Assembly (NCBI GenBank): GCA_026770585.1
Contig: MU647164.1
Span: 39,369 to 59,616 of the forward strand
Reading direction: 5' to 3'
Origin: Baffinella frigidus
Lineage: Eukaryota > Cryptophyceae > Cryptomonadales > Baffinellaceae
Length of the DNA stretch: 20,248 bases
Made by a program: the position numbers and the translations under genes. Shown piece after piece: positions 1-10,200 of the stretch. A model generated the notes under the pieces. That model did no database searches. It saw only the letters and a list, made by a program, of their open reading frames with translations, and was not told where the DNA came from. Positions within the stretch are counted from its first letter, which is position 1. The number at the start of each line of letters is the position of its first letter.

Positions 1-649
1 GGGGGGCAGGCTTGAAGGTGGCCCTTGACCATGCTGCTGGACCCAGCGACAGGGTCGCTGAGGATGGACACTGTCACTGGAGCAGGAGGCGTGCACGCTT
101 GGAGTCGCGACAAGGCAGAAGGCACACGGGAGGGGGGTAGACGTAGAGGGGGGTGTAGCCTGTGAGGTGACTGGCGTGCACCGCAGGCTTGTTGGTTGCG
201 CAGGATGGAGCAGAAGATGGAGCAGGAGGAGTGTGCCCAGAAGGCTGACCGCCACAGGCTCTCTGTCACGCCTCAAGACAGACACGAGCGTGGCAGTGCA
301 CCGCACCCTGCCGAGGCAACCAGGTTGCGGCTCACTGGCCACGCCTCGCTTGCAAGCCGTGGCGCTGCAGGGGCAGAGGCCATGTCCCAAGATAGATTCA
401 CCGGTCGAGGTGCGGGCCAAACATACATTCACAATAAAATCACATGAGTACACTCAAATCGTACATGTCGTGTGTGTCGAGCGGGCCAGATGGAGTATCT
501 GAAGGTGCAATTCGACAAGTCGCCAGCGTGCGTTTCAATGGTTTCACTGCAAATAACTCACCCATTGAAGAATCAGGCTTTCGAATTTCCGAACCACGAA
601 TGTGTTTTTTCACAAACCACGCATCTGTTTTTTCAATTGATATTTGATA
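1..649. other. Intergenic, no recognisable gene
   Basis: Short open frames occur on both strands (for example 167-502 and 196-447 on +), but they overlap each other, show no familiar motif and lack plausible splice partners. The left 400 bases are GC-rich. From about 420 the sequence becomes AT-richer, with an AATAAA at about 431-436 that could by chance be a polyadenylation signal. It could be the edge of a gene lying outside the window. Confidence 0.4.
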
Positions 650-1117
650 CAGGGCTTACTCGAAGATAAGGACACACCATTTTGAGACAGTCAAGTGTGC
701 GGACCTTAAATAATTAAGGTCGATAGAAAAAAGTGAGTGCGGACCTTAAACAATTAAGGTCCACAGAAAACGAGTGTGTGGACCTTAAATGGGGACCTTA
801 CAATTCGGGTCGGAAAAAGTGCCCTTGGCGATTTGTTTGGTCGAAAAAGTGCCTGTTCCGGCACTTTTTCGGCCTTTTTCGACCCAAAAATTGGGGAAAT
901 TGGGGTACTTTTGGGCCTGAAAATTCGCCAGCTTCATTCTCCGGGGGGGTAACCGATTTCGGGCCACATTTTCTTCGCTACAAGTGTGTGCGGACCTTAA
1001 ATAATAAAGGTCCATAGAAAATAAGTCAGTGTGCGGACCTTAAAACAATTTAGGTCCACATCGGAGTAACCAGTGTGTGACCTTCTATTGTGTGACCTTG
1101 TCTTCGAGTAAGCCCTG
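650..1117. mobile_element. MITE-like element A, 468 bp, CAGGG termini
   Basis: The ends are inverted repeats of about 28 bp with few mismatches: CAGGGCTTACTCGAAGA at 650-666 and its complement ending at 1117. Each end is flanked by TA (648-649 and 1118-1119), consistent with a TA target duplication, although TA is too short to prove it. Subterminal repeats of AGTGTGCGGACCTTAAA type face outward on both sides, several carrying a palindrome GGACCTTAAA...TTAAGGTCC (701-721, 741-762, 992-1013, 1035-1057). A 12-bp hairpin (842-853 with 860-871) lies near the centre. It has no coding capacity, so it would be non-autonomous. Superfamily undecided: TA flanks suggest Tc1/mariner, while CAGGG ends also occur in hAT elements, but no 8-bp duplication is seen. 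Confidence 0.75.
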
Positions 1118-1227
1118 TACTCGTTGTTTTTGTAGAGGTCTTCTTCTGCATTTGAAACTATTTTGTGATAATCTATTAGGTGTCATGGCAGGTCCACAAA
1201 TATTTTACAGATCCTGTCTGGTCTGCT

Positions 1228-1332
1228 AGAGGTCTAGGGTGTAGGGTTTCATGTTTCATGTTTTGGGTTTTGGGTTTTAGGTTTTGGGTTTTGGGTTTTG
1301 GGTTTTAGATTTCAGTGTTGAGGGTTTGGGGG
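1228..1332 (+). repeat. Short degenerate telomere-like tract (TTTTGGG/TTTAGGG)
   Basis: About 100 bases of G/T-rich repeat, mostly TTTTGGG with TTTTAGG variants, related to the much longer tract at 9511-10362. It lies between elements A and B in intergenic DNA. Confidence 0.7.
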
Positions 1333-1498
1333 CGCATAGCTGGGGCTCGAAAGCATGCACACCCTTTCTACGCTCATCCCCCGGACCTCCTCATTTCAAC
1401 TCTCGGAGCCTCGAGAGAATGTGTGAAAAGTCGAAAAGGCTTTTCGCACAAGCGCCTCCACGCACATGCCGTGAGTACCTCAGTTGGTGTGCCCTGTA

Positions 1499-1784
1499 CA
1501 GGGGTATCTGGGCTATCCCTGAAGTGACCAGTAGGCTCATACGCCCTACGGTAGGGCCCTAGGACCTGCCTAGGACCTCTTGGCCATCGAATTTGACGGC
1601 CTGGTCACTTAAGGGACAAGAAACCAGAACTTACGAACACAGACCGGATTTGCCCCCCCCGTTTTCTTTATTAAGTACCAGAGGACAGAATAAATCTTGC
1701 GATCGGTCACTCCTCTGGTACTGATTTAAGAAACCAGACACCTACCGATGTTGCAGCACCCGTGTTGTTATGCCCATACCCCTG
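1499..1784. mobile_element. Possible small inverted-repeat element B, 286 bp
   Basis: CAGGGGTATCTGGGC at 1499-1513 is matched in inverse orientation by GCCCATACCCCTG ending at 1784, with a small internal offset. Both ends are flanked by TA (1497-1498 and 1785-1786), as in element A. The terminal repeat is only about 15 bp, so this is less secure than A or C. Inside it is a 12-bp perfect inverted repeat AGTACCAGAGGA at 1674-1685 with its complement at 1711-1722. Confidence 0.45.
1674..1722. repeat. 12-bp perfect inverted repeat
   Basis: AGTACCAGAGGA and its exact complement are separated by 25 bases, inside possible element B. A short repeat AAGAAACCAGA also occurs on both sides (about 1619 and 1728), suggesting a small nested insertion or fold-back. 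Confidence 0.6.
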
Positions 1785-2099
1785 TACAGTACATGGCAAA
1801 TGCTGAGACGTGTCGAGCGGTGGAGGTGCCTCGCCCTGGTTGCGCCAATCTCCTTTTCGCCGCCTGCTCTGCATCAACGGAGGCTCTACACTCCTGCCTT
1901 GCCTTGGTGCATCTGCCGTACTCACCGACTCTCACCGTGGGCAGCACACCTCCACCCCAATCAATCAAGGGAAAACATACTCGCGCCTACCCGCACCACT
2001 CCTTCCTTAGTTCTCTCCAAAATTCCGACAGCCTCTGGAGCAAGGCACCACGTGAAACGGCGGTAATCGCGGCCGAGCGTGAGGCGGCACCCTCCACTG

Positions 2100-2562
2100 C
2101 AGGGGTGACTCGAAATGAAGGTCACGCAATACAAGGTCACACACTGTACACAGCGATGTGGAAGTTATCTATTTAACGTCCGCACACTGACTGCTTTTCG
2201 TGTGTGACGTTAAAACAGCGGATTTGTTTTGGTCTTTAGAGTGCTTACCCCCCCAGAGAATGGAGGATTCAGAGGAGGAAGATGTTCCTCTGGCTCAGAG
2301 GAAGGTTGCACGGGTCTAATAAAGGACAGCCGAGCTGATCACGTGTCTTGGTGAATTTTCTGAATTTGACGTCCGCGCACACCCGTTTTTCGCGAACATT
2401 CGCCGAATTTAAGGTCCACGTTTAACGTCCGCACACTGACTGCTTTTCTACGGACGTTAGATTTAACGTCCGCACACTGACTGCTTTTCTGTGGACGTTA
2501 AATTTAACGTCCGCACACTGACTGCCTCAAAAGTGTGTGACCTCAATTTCGAGTGACCCCTG
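2100..2562. mobile_element. MITE-like element C, 463 bp, related to element A
   Basis: Terminal inverted repeats: CAGGGGTGACTCGAAAT at 2100-2116 and, at the right end, the complement of CAGGGGTCACTCGAAAT ending at 2562; similarity continues through a GGTCAC motif. The right flank is TA (2563-2564) and the left is TG, possibly a decayed TA. The right half carries tandem copies of a unit of about 41 bp containing GTCAGTGTGCGGACGTTAAA in inverse orientation (about 2420-2525), with perfect palindromes at 2452-2471 and 2493-2512. No coding sequence. Length, ends and unit match element A, so the two are diverged members of one family. Confidence 0.75.
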
Positions 2563-2872
2563 TACAGTAAGTATCAGCATGCTCACCGCGTGCGCCTTTC
2601 ACGCGATTGGTGATGAGAGAGCACCCTGTAATGCACAAGGAACGGCCCGTACATGTCGGCAAGATCGATCCCAGGCTGGCACCCCGCACACCTGGCCTTC
2701 GCTCCTCGCCGAGAAGGTCTTCTCTCCTGCCGTGCCGCAGGAGCCCAGGAGCGACCAACGCCGAGGAGTGCTGACCCGCGGAGAGGAGCCCGCCGATGAG
2801 CGACTCTGGTGGCCCCCCGAAGGGCGAAGGGGAGCCACCAGAGGTGGAGAGGGTCCGGAAGAGGAGGCCGCC

Positions 2873-2892
2873 TTGCTTGCTTGCTTGCTTGC
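2873..2892 (+). repeat. TTGC microsatellite
   Basis: Five uninterrupted TTGC units in the Sec31 downstream flank. It resembles the longer AGGC/GGCA run in Sec31 intron 9. Confidence 0.85.
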
Positions 2893-2990
2893 TAGGTTGC
2901 TTACCGCCACTTGGCTTGGATGGGTGGTTGCTCTAGCCGGTCTTCTTCTTCTGGTCGAGCATCCGCTTGGTCCCCGTCTGCCGCCACCAA

Positions 2991-3068
2991 CCAGAGTCAG
3001 GTCCAAGCAGCCAGAGTCAGGTCCAAGCAGCCAGAGTCAGGTCCAAGCAGCCAGAGTCAGGTCCAAGC
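2991..3068 (+). repeat. 20-bp tandem repeat, four copies
   Basis: The unit CCAGAGTCAGGTCCAAGCAG is repeated almost without change four times, the last copy lacking its final bases. Spacer-free, so not a CRISPR array. Confidence 0.9.
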
Positions 3069-3118
3069 CCGCCACGCCACCCACCAGGGCCAGTCCGCCT
3101 CAGTGCGACCTTGCCTAC

Positions 3119-3150
3119 GAGGCGCCACCAGGGTGAGGCGCCACCAGGGT
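3119..3150 (+). repeat. 16-bp tandem duplication
   Basis: GAGGCGCCACCAGGGT occurs twice back to back, just downstream of the Sec31 stop on the minus strand. Confidence 0.85.
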
Positions 3151-3285
3151 GAGTCAGCAGGGGCAGGGTCTGAGTCTGCCGCCACGCCAGGTCAGCCAAA
3201 CCGCTGAGGTCGAGGGCTGCCGCCACACACTGCCAATAAGGTAGCTTCACTTCGCAGGATGCATCCTGGTTCCCGCCCCTCGCTC

Positions 3286-6200
3286 TCACGGCGGCAGCAC
3301 TGAGTGAGTCACACAGATGCGAGGGGGGCGTCTTCTGCCACAGCGCTCTGGAGAAGGTGTGGTGCCACCGCACGCGGTGGGGGGCCTGGCGTCGCGCCGC
3401 AGGGGTCTCGATGTGGCAGGGACCCCGGAGAGGGAGGGTACCAGCCAGTTGCCGTGGTCGTCCCAGGCGGTGGCGGTGAGGGCAGTCTGGATCGCAGTGG
3501 CAGAGGGGATGTCTCCGCGGTTCATTGCCTGGCACCACGCTGACAGCTGCGCCCCCACGTCTTTCGAAACCTGCCAACACAGACCCACCCAGAAACCGTC
3601 ACATTCACCCCCCCCCCGCAAAGCAGGGCCCCGCACTTTCTCCATGGCCCTAATTGTCCAAAATTTCGGAACTGGTACCAACGTTGCAATTCTCAAGTCG
3701 TCAGCCGATGTAATTTTCATTTTTTTTGGAGAAATTGGTGCGAGACAAATGCAGTTAACGCAGCAGCAGCAGCGGGTGCTGAATCGATGCGAATGGTGAT
3801 GGGTGTCACCAAATCCTGGCCTCCCGGACAGGCTGCAGCAGCGTTGGCTGGGTGGAATGTGGCTGGCCAGGCTCTGAGAGAGGCGAATGGGGATGCACTT
3901 CTGGCTCAGGCGCGTGAGCAAGGCATGTAGGCTGGCAACCATGTGCGGATGGCCCGGGAGGAGACATCTGTGTTGGGTCCCGGGAGGAGACACGCGTTTT
4001 GCGGGGTGGTGGGGCGGGAGTGGTGGGGCGGGGGGGGGGGGGCTGGGGTGGTGGGAGGGCACGGTGGCTGGTACTGGCACGGGTGGAACCTGGCCCGCCT
4101 TCAACTTGTCAGTGAGGCCCAGCACCCTCTTGCCAACGTCCTGGGCCATCTTGGCCTGCATTGCCCCGCAGATGTTCCCCTGGAGCGCAGTCATCGCCCC
4201 GATGATGTACTCCTCCTCCTGAGTGACCGTGTGAGCAGATGGTGCTGCCACCGCAGGCGCTGCGGGCGCCGCCGCCGCCGCCGCGGGGGGGGCCTGCTCG
4301 TGTACCACGTGCTCAGTGCTTGCACACCGCCGCACCCACCAACCAACAAAAGCGCCGCACTCGAGTGACACGGGGGTCATCCAGCTACGGCGCAGAGGCA
4401 CTCGCATTCGCGGCTCGACTCCTTGCGGCAGAGGCGGTTCCTTCTCGCCGGATGGCAAACCGAAGCTGGGCGCTGCCACGCACCAAGAAGCTGGGCGCTG
4501 CCACGCACCAACCTCCCGCCCGCCAGACACCGAGGGGCACCATGCGTCGGCGCACGCCAAATCAAGGGGCTGGCAGGGCCGCAGGGCGGGGCGGGGCAGG
4601 TTGGCAGGGCAAGGAGGCAGCACCTGCTGGGGAATGGGCTGGGGCGCGGCGGGCGGCATCTGCCCTGGCTGGGGCGCATAGCCTGATGTTGCCTGGTGCG
4701 CGGCAGGCTGCTGCTGCGCTGGTGCCTGCGCCGCGTACTGAGCCGCGTACGCTGCAGTCGCCGCGTAGGCAGGTGCAGGGGCGGCGTAGCCAGGGGCAGG
4801 GGCAGCGTAGGAGGGCGCGGGGGCGGCAGCGTAGGGCTGCTGCGCCTGCCCGTACGCCTGCTGCGCCTGCCCGTACGCGCCTTGTGCCTGCTCTCCCCAC
4901 GCGACCGACCACTCCTTCAGTCCGCTGCACCAACCACGGTACCAACCAGGCTCTGTTCCACTGCTCGCTCCTAGGAGGCTACGTCCGTTACCTAGCTAGT
5001 CTTGACTTGGGCCAATCGGCCCGAATCCGGTGACAGATGTGCCAAACACCAAGCCCCCCCCCCCCGGCCGGTGCTGAGTGGTGACCACGCGTTGCGCACC
5101 CCGAGAATCTCAGACGCCGGACAGGCAAGGCTTGGCAATGCACCACCGTCCAGTGCGGGGGCTTGGAAAGGTATGGCGTGCAACAAAGGAGGAGGAAGAG
5201 TCGGGAGAGTGACCGGCTGGGCGTAGGGCTGGGCCTGGGGCTGCTGCGGCGGCTGATACCCCGGCTGAACCTGCGGCTGGTAGCCCGGCTGCGCCTGCGC
5301 CTGATACCCCGCCTGCGCTTGCGCCTGGTAGGCCAAGGGTGCCGCCTGTGCCTGTGCCGCCTGTGCCGCCCGTGCCCACCCGAGGTTCTGGTCAGAGGTG
5401 CGCGCCGGGTGGTATCAAGGCATTGCTGGTTGGTTGCGACTGCGCTGCCAGACAGTGTCATTGACACGGGCGCCTCGTGGATACGCGCGTGGTGCGTGGT
5501 GCGTGGTGCGTGGTGCGTGGTGCGTGGTGCGTGGTGCGTGGTGCCTGGGGGCAGCGTGTGGCGCACCAGGGCGAGAGGGGAGCGGGGCGGGAGGAGTTGC
5601 TCTGAGGGGCGCACCTGGGCGATGACTTGGGCGATCGGGGCGGGGGCAGGGGGCGCGGGGGCGCCGAAGGCATCTCCGAAGGCATCTGCCACCGCGTTGT
5701 ACTCGCGCTGCTGCACCGTGGTCCCGCCCTGCATCGCCACGCCGCTGCCTCCCGAGGTGGGCGCCACCACCTTGGCCTTCACTGGCGCCACGCCCACGTC
5801 GTGGTACTGGAACGGGAAGGGAGGGTGCTGGTCCTGCGGCACCGAGTAGGGGTTGCGCGCGTCCGAGTTGAAGATGCGCTCGCGAAGCACGGTGGCAGGC
5901 ACGCTCTGCCCGGCCGCGCCCGAGCAGCGCAGCAGGTACTGCATCGCGAGCGGGAGCTTGCCCTGAGAGCCGAGAGCCTCGGCGTAGGCTGCGAACTTGT
6001 CGCCCACCACGGGCGGCATCTCCTCCTGCTCCTCGCGAGACAGAGTATCAGCCCCATCCACCTCCACCGAGCATCGAGGGGACCCGCGGCAGCACCCGAG
6101 CAACAGCTCATGGATCCACGCCGCCCGCGTCCCAGGCCCGCCGAAGCCACGCCAACCAAGCCAGCCAGGCCGCACCGCTGGTGGCCCCACCCACCTGCTG

Positions 6201-6647
6201 CCGGAGCCGGCTGCCAGCCAGCCTGTGTCGCGCTCGCTAGCAGGAGGCTGGGCGATCTCACGGTCTGAGGGCTGCCAGGGGGGCTCTGATGGCTGGCGTC
6301 AGGGGGGGCTCTGCGGGCTGGCGTCAGGGGGGGGGGGGGGACCTGCTTGCAGACGTCGAGGACAAGAAGCACGCACATCTTCTCCATCAGCCGCTGCAGA
6401 GTCTCCACCGATGAACTCGCCTGCCCAACCCCCGCGCGCCTCACTTGCTGCCACGCCACACGCCCGCTTGCCGCAGGCGCACTCGCCTGCTGCTGCCACA
6501 CACACTCCTGCCTCGGGTGGACGGTCGCCAGCACCATGCAGGCAAACGCGGCTGGGACCAGGGTTGGCCTGCGGGAAATGCGGGGCATGCGGGGCAGGCG
6601 ACACGACCATGCCAGACACCACCACCGTCAGGCACTGTGTGTGTGAG

Positions 6648-6697
<50 letters not shown>

Positions 6698-7156
6698 CGT
6701 ACCTGCGAGGCCTCGTCGGCGCGATCGAGCCACATACGCACCGTCGAGTCGACGTTCCCCGCGCAGATGTAGCAGAGGGTCGCGGACCGGGCGTCCCCCG
6801 CGTTCTTGAGGCGCGTGGCCAGGTCGTCGCACAGCGACGCGAACTCCTCAGACGTGGCGTAGGTGCACAGGATCGCGAGGGTCTCCTTCCAGGCCGTGGC
6901 CTCGGCATCGGCCACGAGAGAGGCAAGCTGCCCGTTGACGATGCACCGCGTCACCTGCGACACCCCACCAACCGTGCCGTGCCGGCCAGAGGTCACCTTC
7001 TGTGCCGCGGTGGTGTGGGTATCTCATCCCGTGCCACGCGGGGCGTGTACCGTTCACACCCAGAAACACTGCGGCTCTGCTCCCACTGTCGCCCGCATGC
7101 TAGCAACCCTTGTTCTGAGAGTATGGACGCTGACCCGAGCCCCCCACGCGCAGGCT

Positions 7157-7207
<51 letters not shown>

Positions 7208-10200
7208 TTGCCACTGCGGGCGGGGCATCGGGAGAGCAAGGAGACCTTGATGAATGGCTCTCCGGCGCGAAGCTCGAGGTACCGCTCCTGCGTCTTCTGG
7301 AACAGCTCTCGCCCCCCCGTCGCCTGCTTTTGGGTTTAGGGTTCAGGGTTTAGGGTCGCCTGCCACCACGACCCCGTCGAAGGACCCGTGAGGTGAGTGC
7401 GTCACAGCCAGAGAGGCAGCGAGCCACCGTGGCTGGCATTGCGGGGTTCGCGCGGGGGACGTGACGGCAGTCAGGGAGGCGAGCAGAGAGAGGACGAGAG
7501 GGCGGCATCCCCCACCGCGAGGAGGAGGAGCACGAGGAGGAGGGGACGGCACCGCCTGCCGAAGGGGGGGAGGGCAAAGCAAGGCGCGGGACACAGACCG
7601 CGAGGAGGAGGGCGTCAGCGAAGCGGCCAAAGCGGAAGCAGCAATCGACGGCCGCCTCGAACTTGCCGGCAATCACCGCGCGCTTCACCGCGAGGTCGAG
7701 CACCGGACACGCACCCACCGCCTCGTCCACCACCGGCTGCTCGTACACCACCGCCTCCTGCTGCAAGCCACGCCCGGAGTCAGCACGGCCGCCGCGCCGC
7801 GACTGGGCGCAGGGCGCCACGCAGCAGCTCCGTACCGAGCGCGACGCATTCAGTCTACGTCGCGGCAGCCAGTGAGGCGGAAGGGGCGCGCGCTAGCTAG
7901 CGGTGGGCGGGAGGGGGCGCAGCGGTGGGTGGCACGGGTGGCATGGCAGGCAGGTGGCACGGCAGGCACGGTGCACCTTGTGCTCGACGGAGGCAACATC
8001 CTCGGCACTGGCGGCTGCCGTGAGGTGCGCAGAGGTCTCCTCGCCGCCGCCGCCGCCGCCGCCTCCGAGGCCAGAGCCGCCCCCCAGGAAGTCGTCGTCC
8101 GCGCCATCGGCGAGCGCGCCCCCGAAGAGCGAGTCCACCGAGGGCTGGTCCGGGTCCTCCTCGACGGCCGGCTCCGGCACGGGGGGGGGCGGCAGCTTGC
8201 CGCGGTCCTCCTTCTTCGGGGCCGAGTCTGGCACCTTGGGAGCCTTCTTCTTGCCCGGCGACGCGCCCGAGGAGGAGGAGGAGGTGGGCTCGTCGAGCTT
8301 GAGGTCCTTGAGCTGCAGCGCGAGCACCTCCCCCGCGACCGCCTCGGCCGAGAAGCCAATGTGGTCCAGCAGCCTTCGCCGCGCATCCTCTTCGAACAGG
8401 ATCTCCAGGAACTGCCACTCGTTGCTATCCTCCTCGGTCTGTCCCGAATCGGCGATCTTGCCCTGGCAGAACTCGCGCAGCCCCGAGCTCGCCACCGCCT
8501 GCCGCCAAGAACCCACCGAGAATGTTAGCCACCCCGGGCCCTGTCATCACGCGAATGCCGTACAGGATGCCAGACATGTACCGTGTCTCGCTCGCTGGTG
8601 CATGCACCTGCGCAATCCCCCCCCCCCCCAAGGCTGGTTGCGGGTGGCAGGCAGCCTGGGGCGCAGAGGGGGCGGCAAACACGCAGGGTGGCAGGGCGGG
8701 GCGGGGCCTGCTCGAGCGAGGCAGCCTGTGCGAGGAACTCCGGCTCCGTGCACGTGCGCCTGAGCCGCACGGCAGACTTGCCGTTCGAGGCCTTGGAGAA
8801 GGACGCGAGCTGGCCGCCGAAGGCGAAGGCCGCGCCGGCCGGCCGCTTGAGCCACCCGGGCGCCTGTACGTACGAGCTTCCCGTGCCGCTGGCGCCGCTG
8901 GACGTGTCGGTGAGCGAGTAGATGGACACCTGGCCGTCGAAGGAGGACGTGGAGACGATCGCCGGGAGCTTGGGGGACCAGCGCACGTCGAAATTCCAGT
9001 TGGCAGAAGAAGGCAGTTCGCACATGATGCTGCTCCCGGCGTCGGCAGGCGCCATGGGGTTCCAGCAGAGGGTGCGGTCGTCCTTGCCGCACGTCAGAAG
9101 CATGCCCGGGTCGAAGGGGCACCACGACATTGCCAGGATCCCCCGTGTGTGCCCTGCCGCACCACCATCCCGCTCGAGCGTCAGCACCACCACGCGTCAC
9201 CGCCCCCCACCGCCCCCCAGCCCACCCACGAGTGAGCACGCACCCGCCACCCAACCGTGCACGCGGGCCGTGCGTGCAACCTCGAGCCAGCACCCGCACG
9301 CACCAGAGCACCGTAGACGACAGCGAGCAACTCTTTGCAACGCGGCACTCGTGTGGGATCTTCGAGGGCGTTCGGGCAGCAGACCGGTGAGGGTCTTGGC
9401 GGGGGAGTGAGCGTTGCGCAGATCCCACATCTGCAGGATCGGCGTCGTGTCGTCGTCCGACGCCACCATCACCTGCCATCCCATCCACCCCCAGTTGCGT
9501 CAGTCATCAAAGGTTAGGGTTTAGGTTTTGGGTTTTGGGGTTAAGGGTCTGGGGTTTAGGATTGAGGGTGTGGGGTTGAGGGATTACGATTTAGGGGTTT
9601 AGGGTCTGGGGTTCAGGGGTTGAGGAGTTTAGGGTTCAAGGTTTGGGGTTTGGAGTTCATGTTCCAGGGGCCAGGACCCAGGGTCTAGGGTCTGGGGTGT
9701 GGGGTTTAGTGTTTGGGTTTAGGGTTTGAGGTCTGGGGTTTGCGGTCTAGGGTGTAGGGTTTAGGGTTCAGGGTTTAGGTTTTGGGGTTGAGGATTTAGG
9801 GTTTAGGGTTCAGGGTTTAGGGTTCATGGTTTAGGGTTCAGGGTTTAGGTGTTGGGGTTGAGGATTTAGGGTTTAGGTTTCAGGGTTTAGGGTTCATGGT
9901 TTAGGGTTCCGGGATTAGGGTTTAGGGTTTAGGGTTTGTGGTTTGTGGTGTAGGGTTTAGAGTTTAGGGTGTAGGGTATAGGATTTGTGGTTCAGGGTTT
10001 AGGGTTTAGGGTTTAGGGTTCCGGGTTCCGGATTCCGGATTCCGGGTTCCGGGTGTAGATTTTAGGGTTTGTGGTTCAGGGTCTAGGGTTTAGGGTTTAG
10101 GGTTTAGGGTTTAGGGTTTGGGGTTTAGGGTGTAGGGCTTAGGGCTTAGGGTTAAGGGTTTAGAGTAGAGAGTTTGGGGTGTAGGGCTTAGGACTTAGGG

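Larger units (their letters stand above)
2563..3285. other. Downstream flank of Sec31, probably includes its 3' UTR
   Basis: No convincing gene. A GC-rich plus-strand frame from about 2537 to 3136 and a short ATG frame at 2796 look compositional, with no recognised domain. The stretch holds three tandem repeats, described separately. The end of the Sec31 transcript must lie here, but I see no clear polyadenylation signal. Confidence 0.4.

Noticed and set aside
2991-3068. CRISPR-like array
   Set aside because: The 20-bp units are directly adjacent with no spacers, and the context is a eukaryotic nuclear gene.
2537-3136. Plus-strand gene of about 200 codons, or an ATG exon at 2796
   Set aside because: It spans a microsatellite and a 20-bp tandem repeat, has no recognisable motif and no consistent splice partners.
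4239-5033. Long plus-strand open frame opposite Sec31 exon 14
   Set aside because: It is the GC-rich reverse of a verified Sec31 exon plus intron, with no domain and Arg/Ala-rich low complexity. The same holds for the plus-strand frames at 7461-8528 and 7903-8763.
8681-8708. GC donor for Sec31 intron 6 (CAG|GC at 8708)
   Set aside because: A GT donor 27 bases further on keeps the frame and reads GTTTGCC, the same as F-box intron 7. The GC site stays possible but is not needed.
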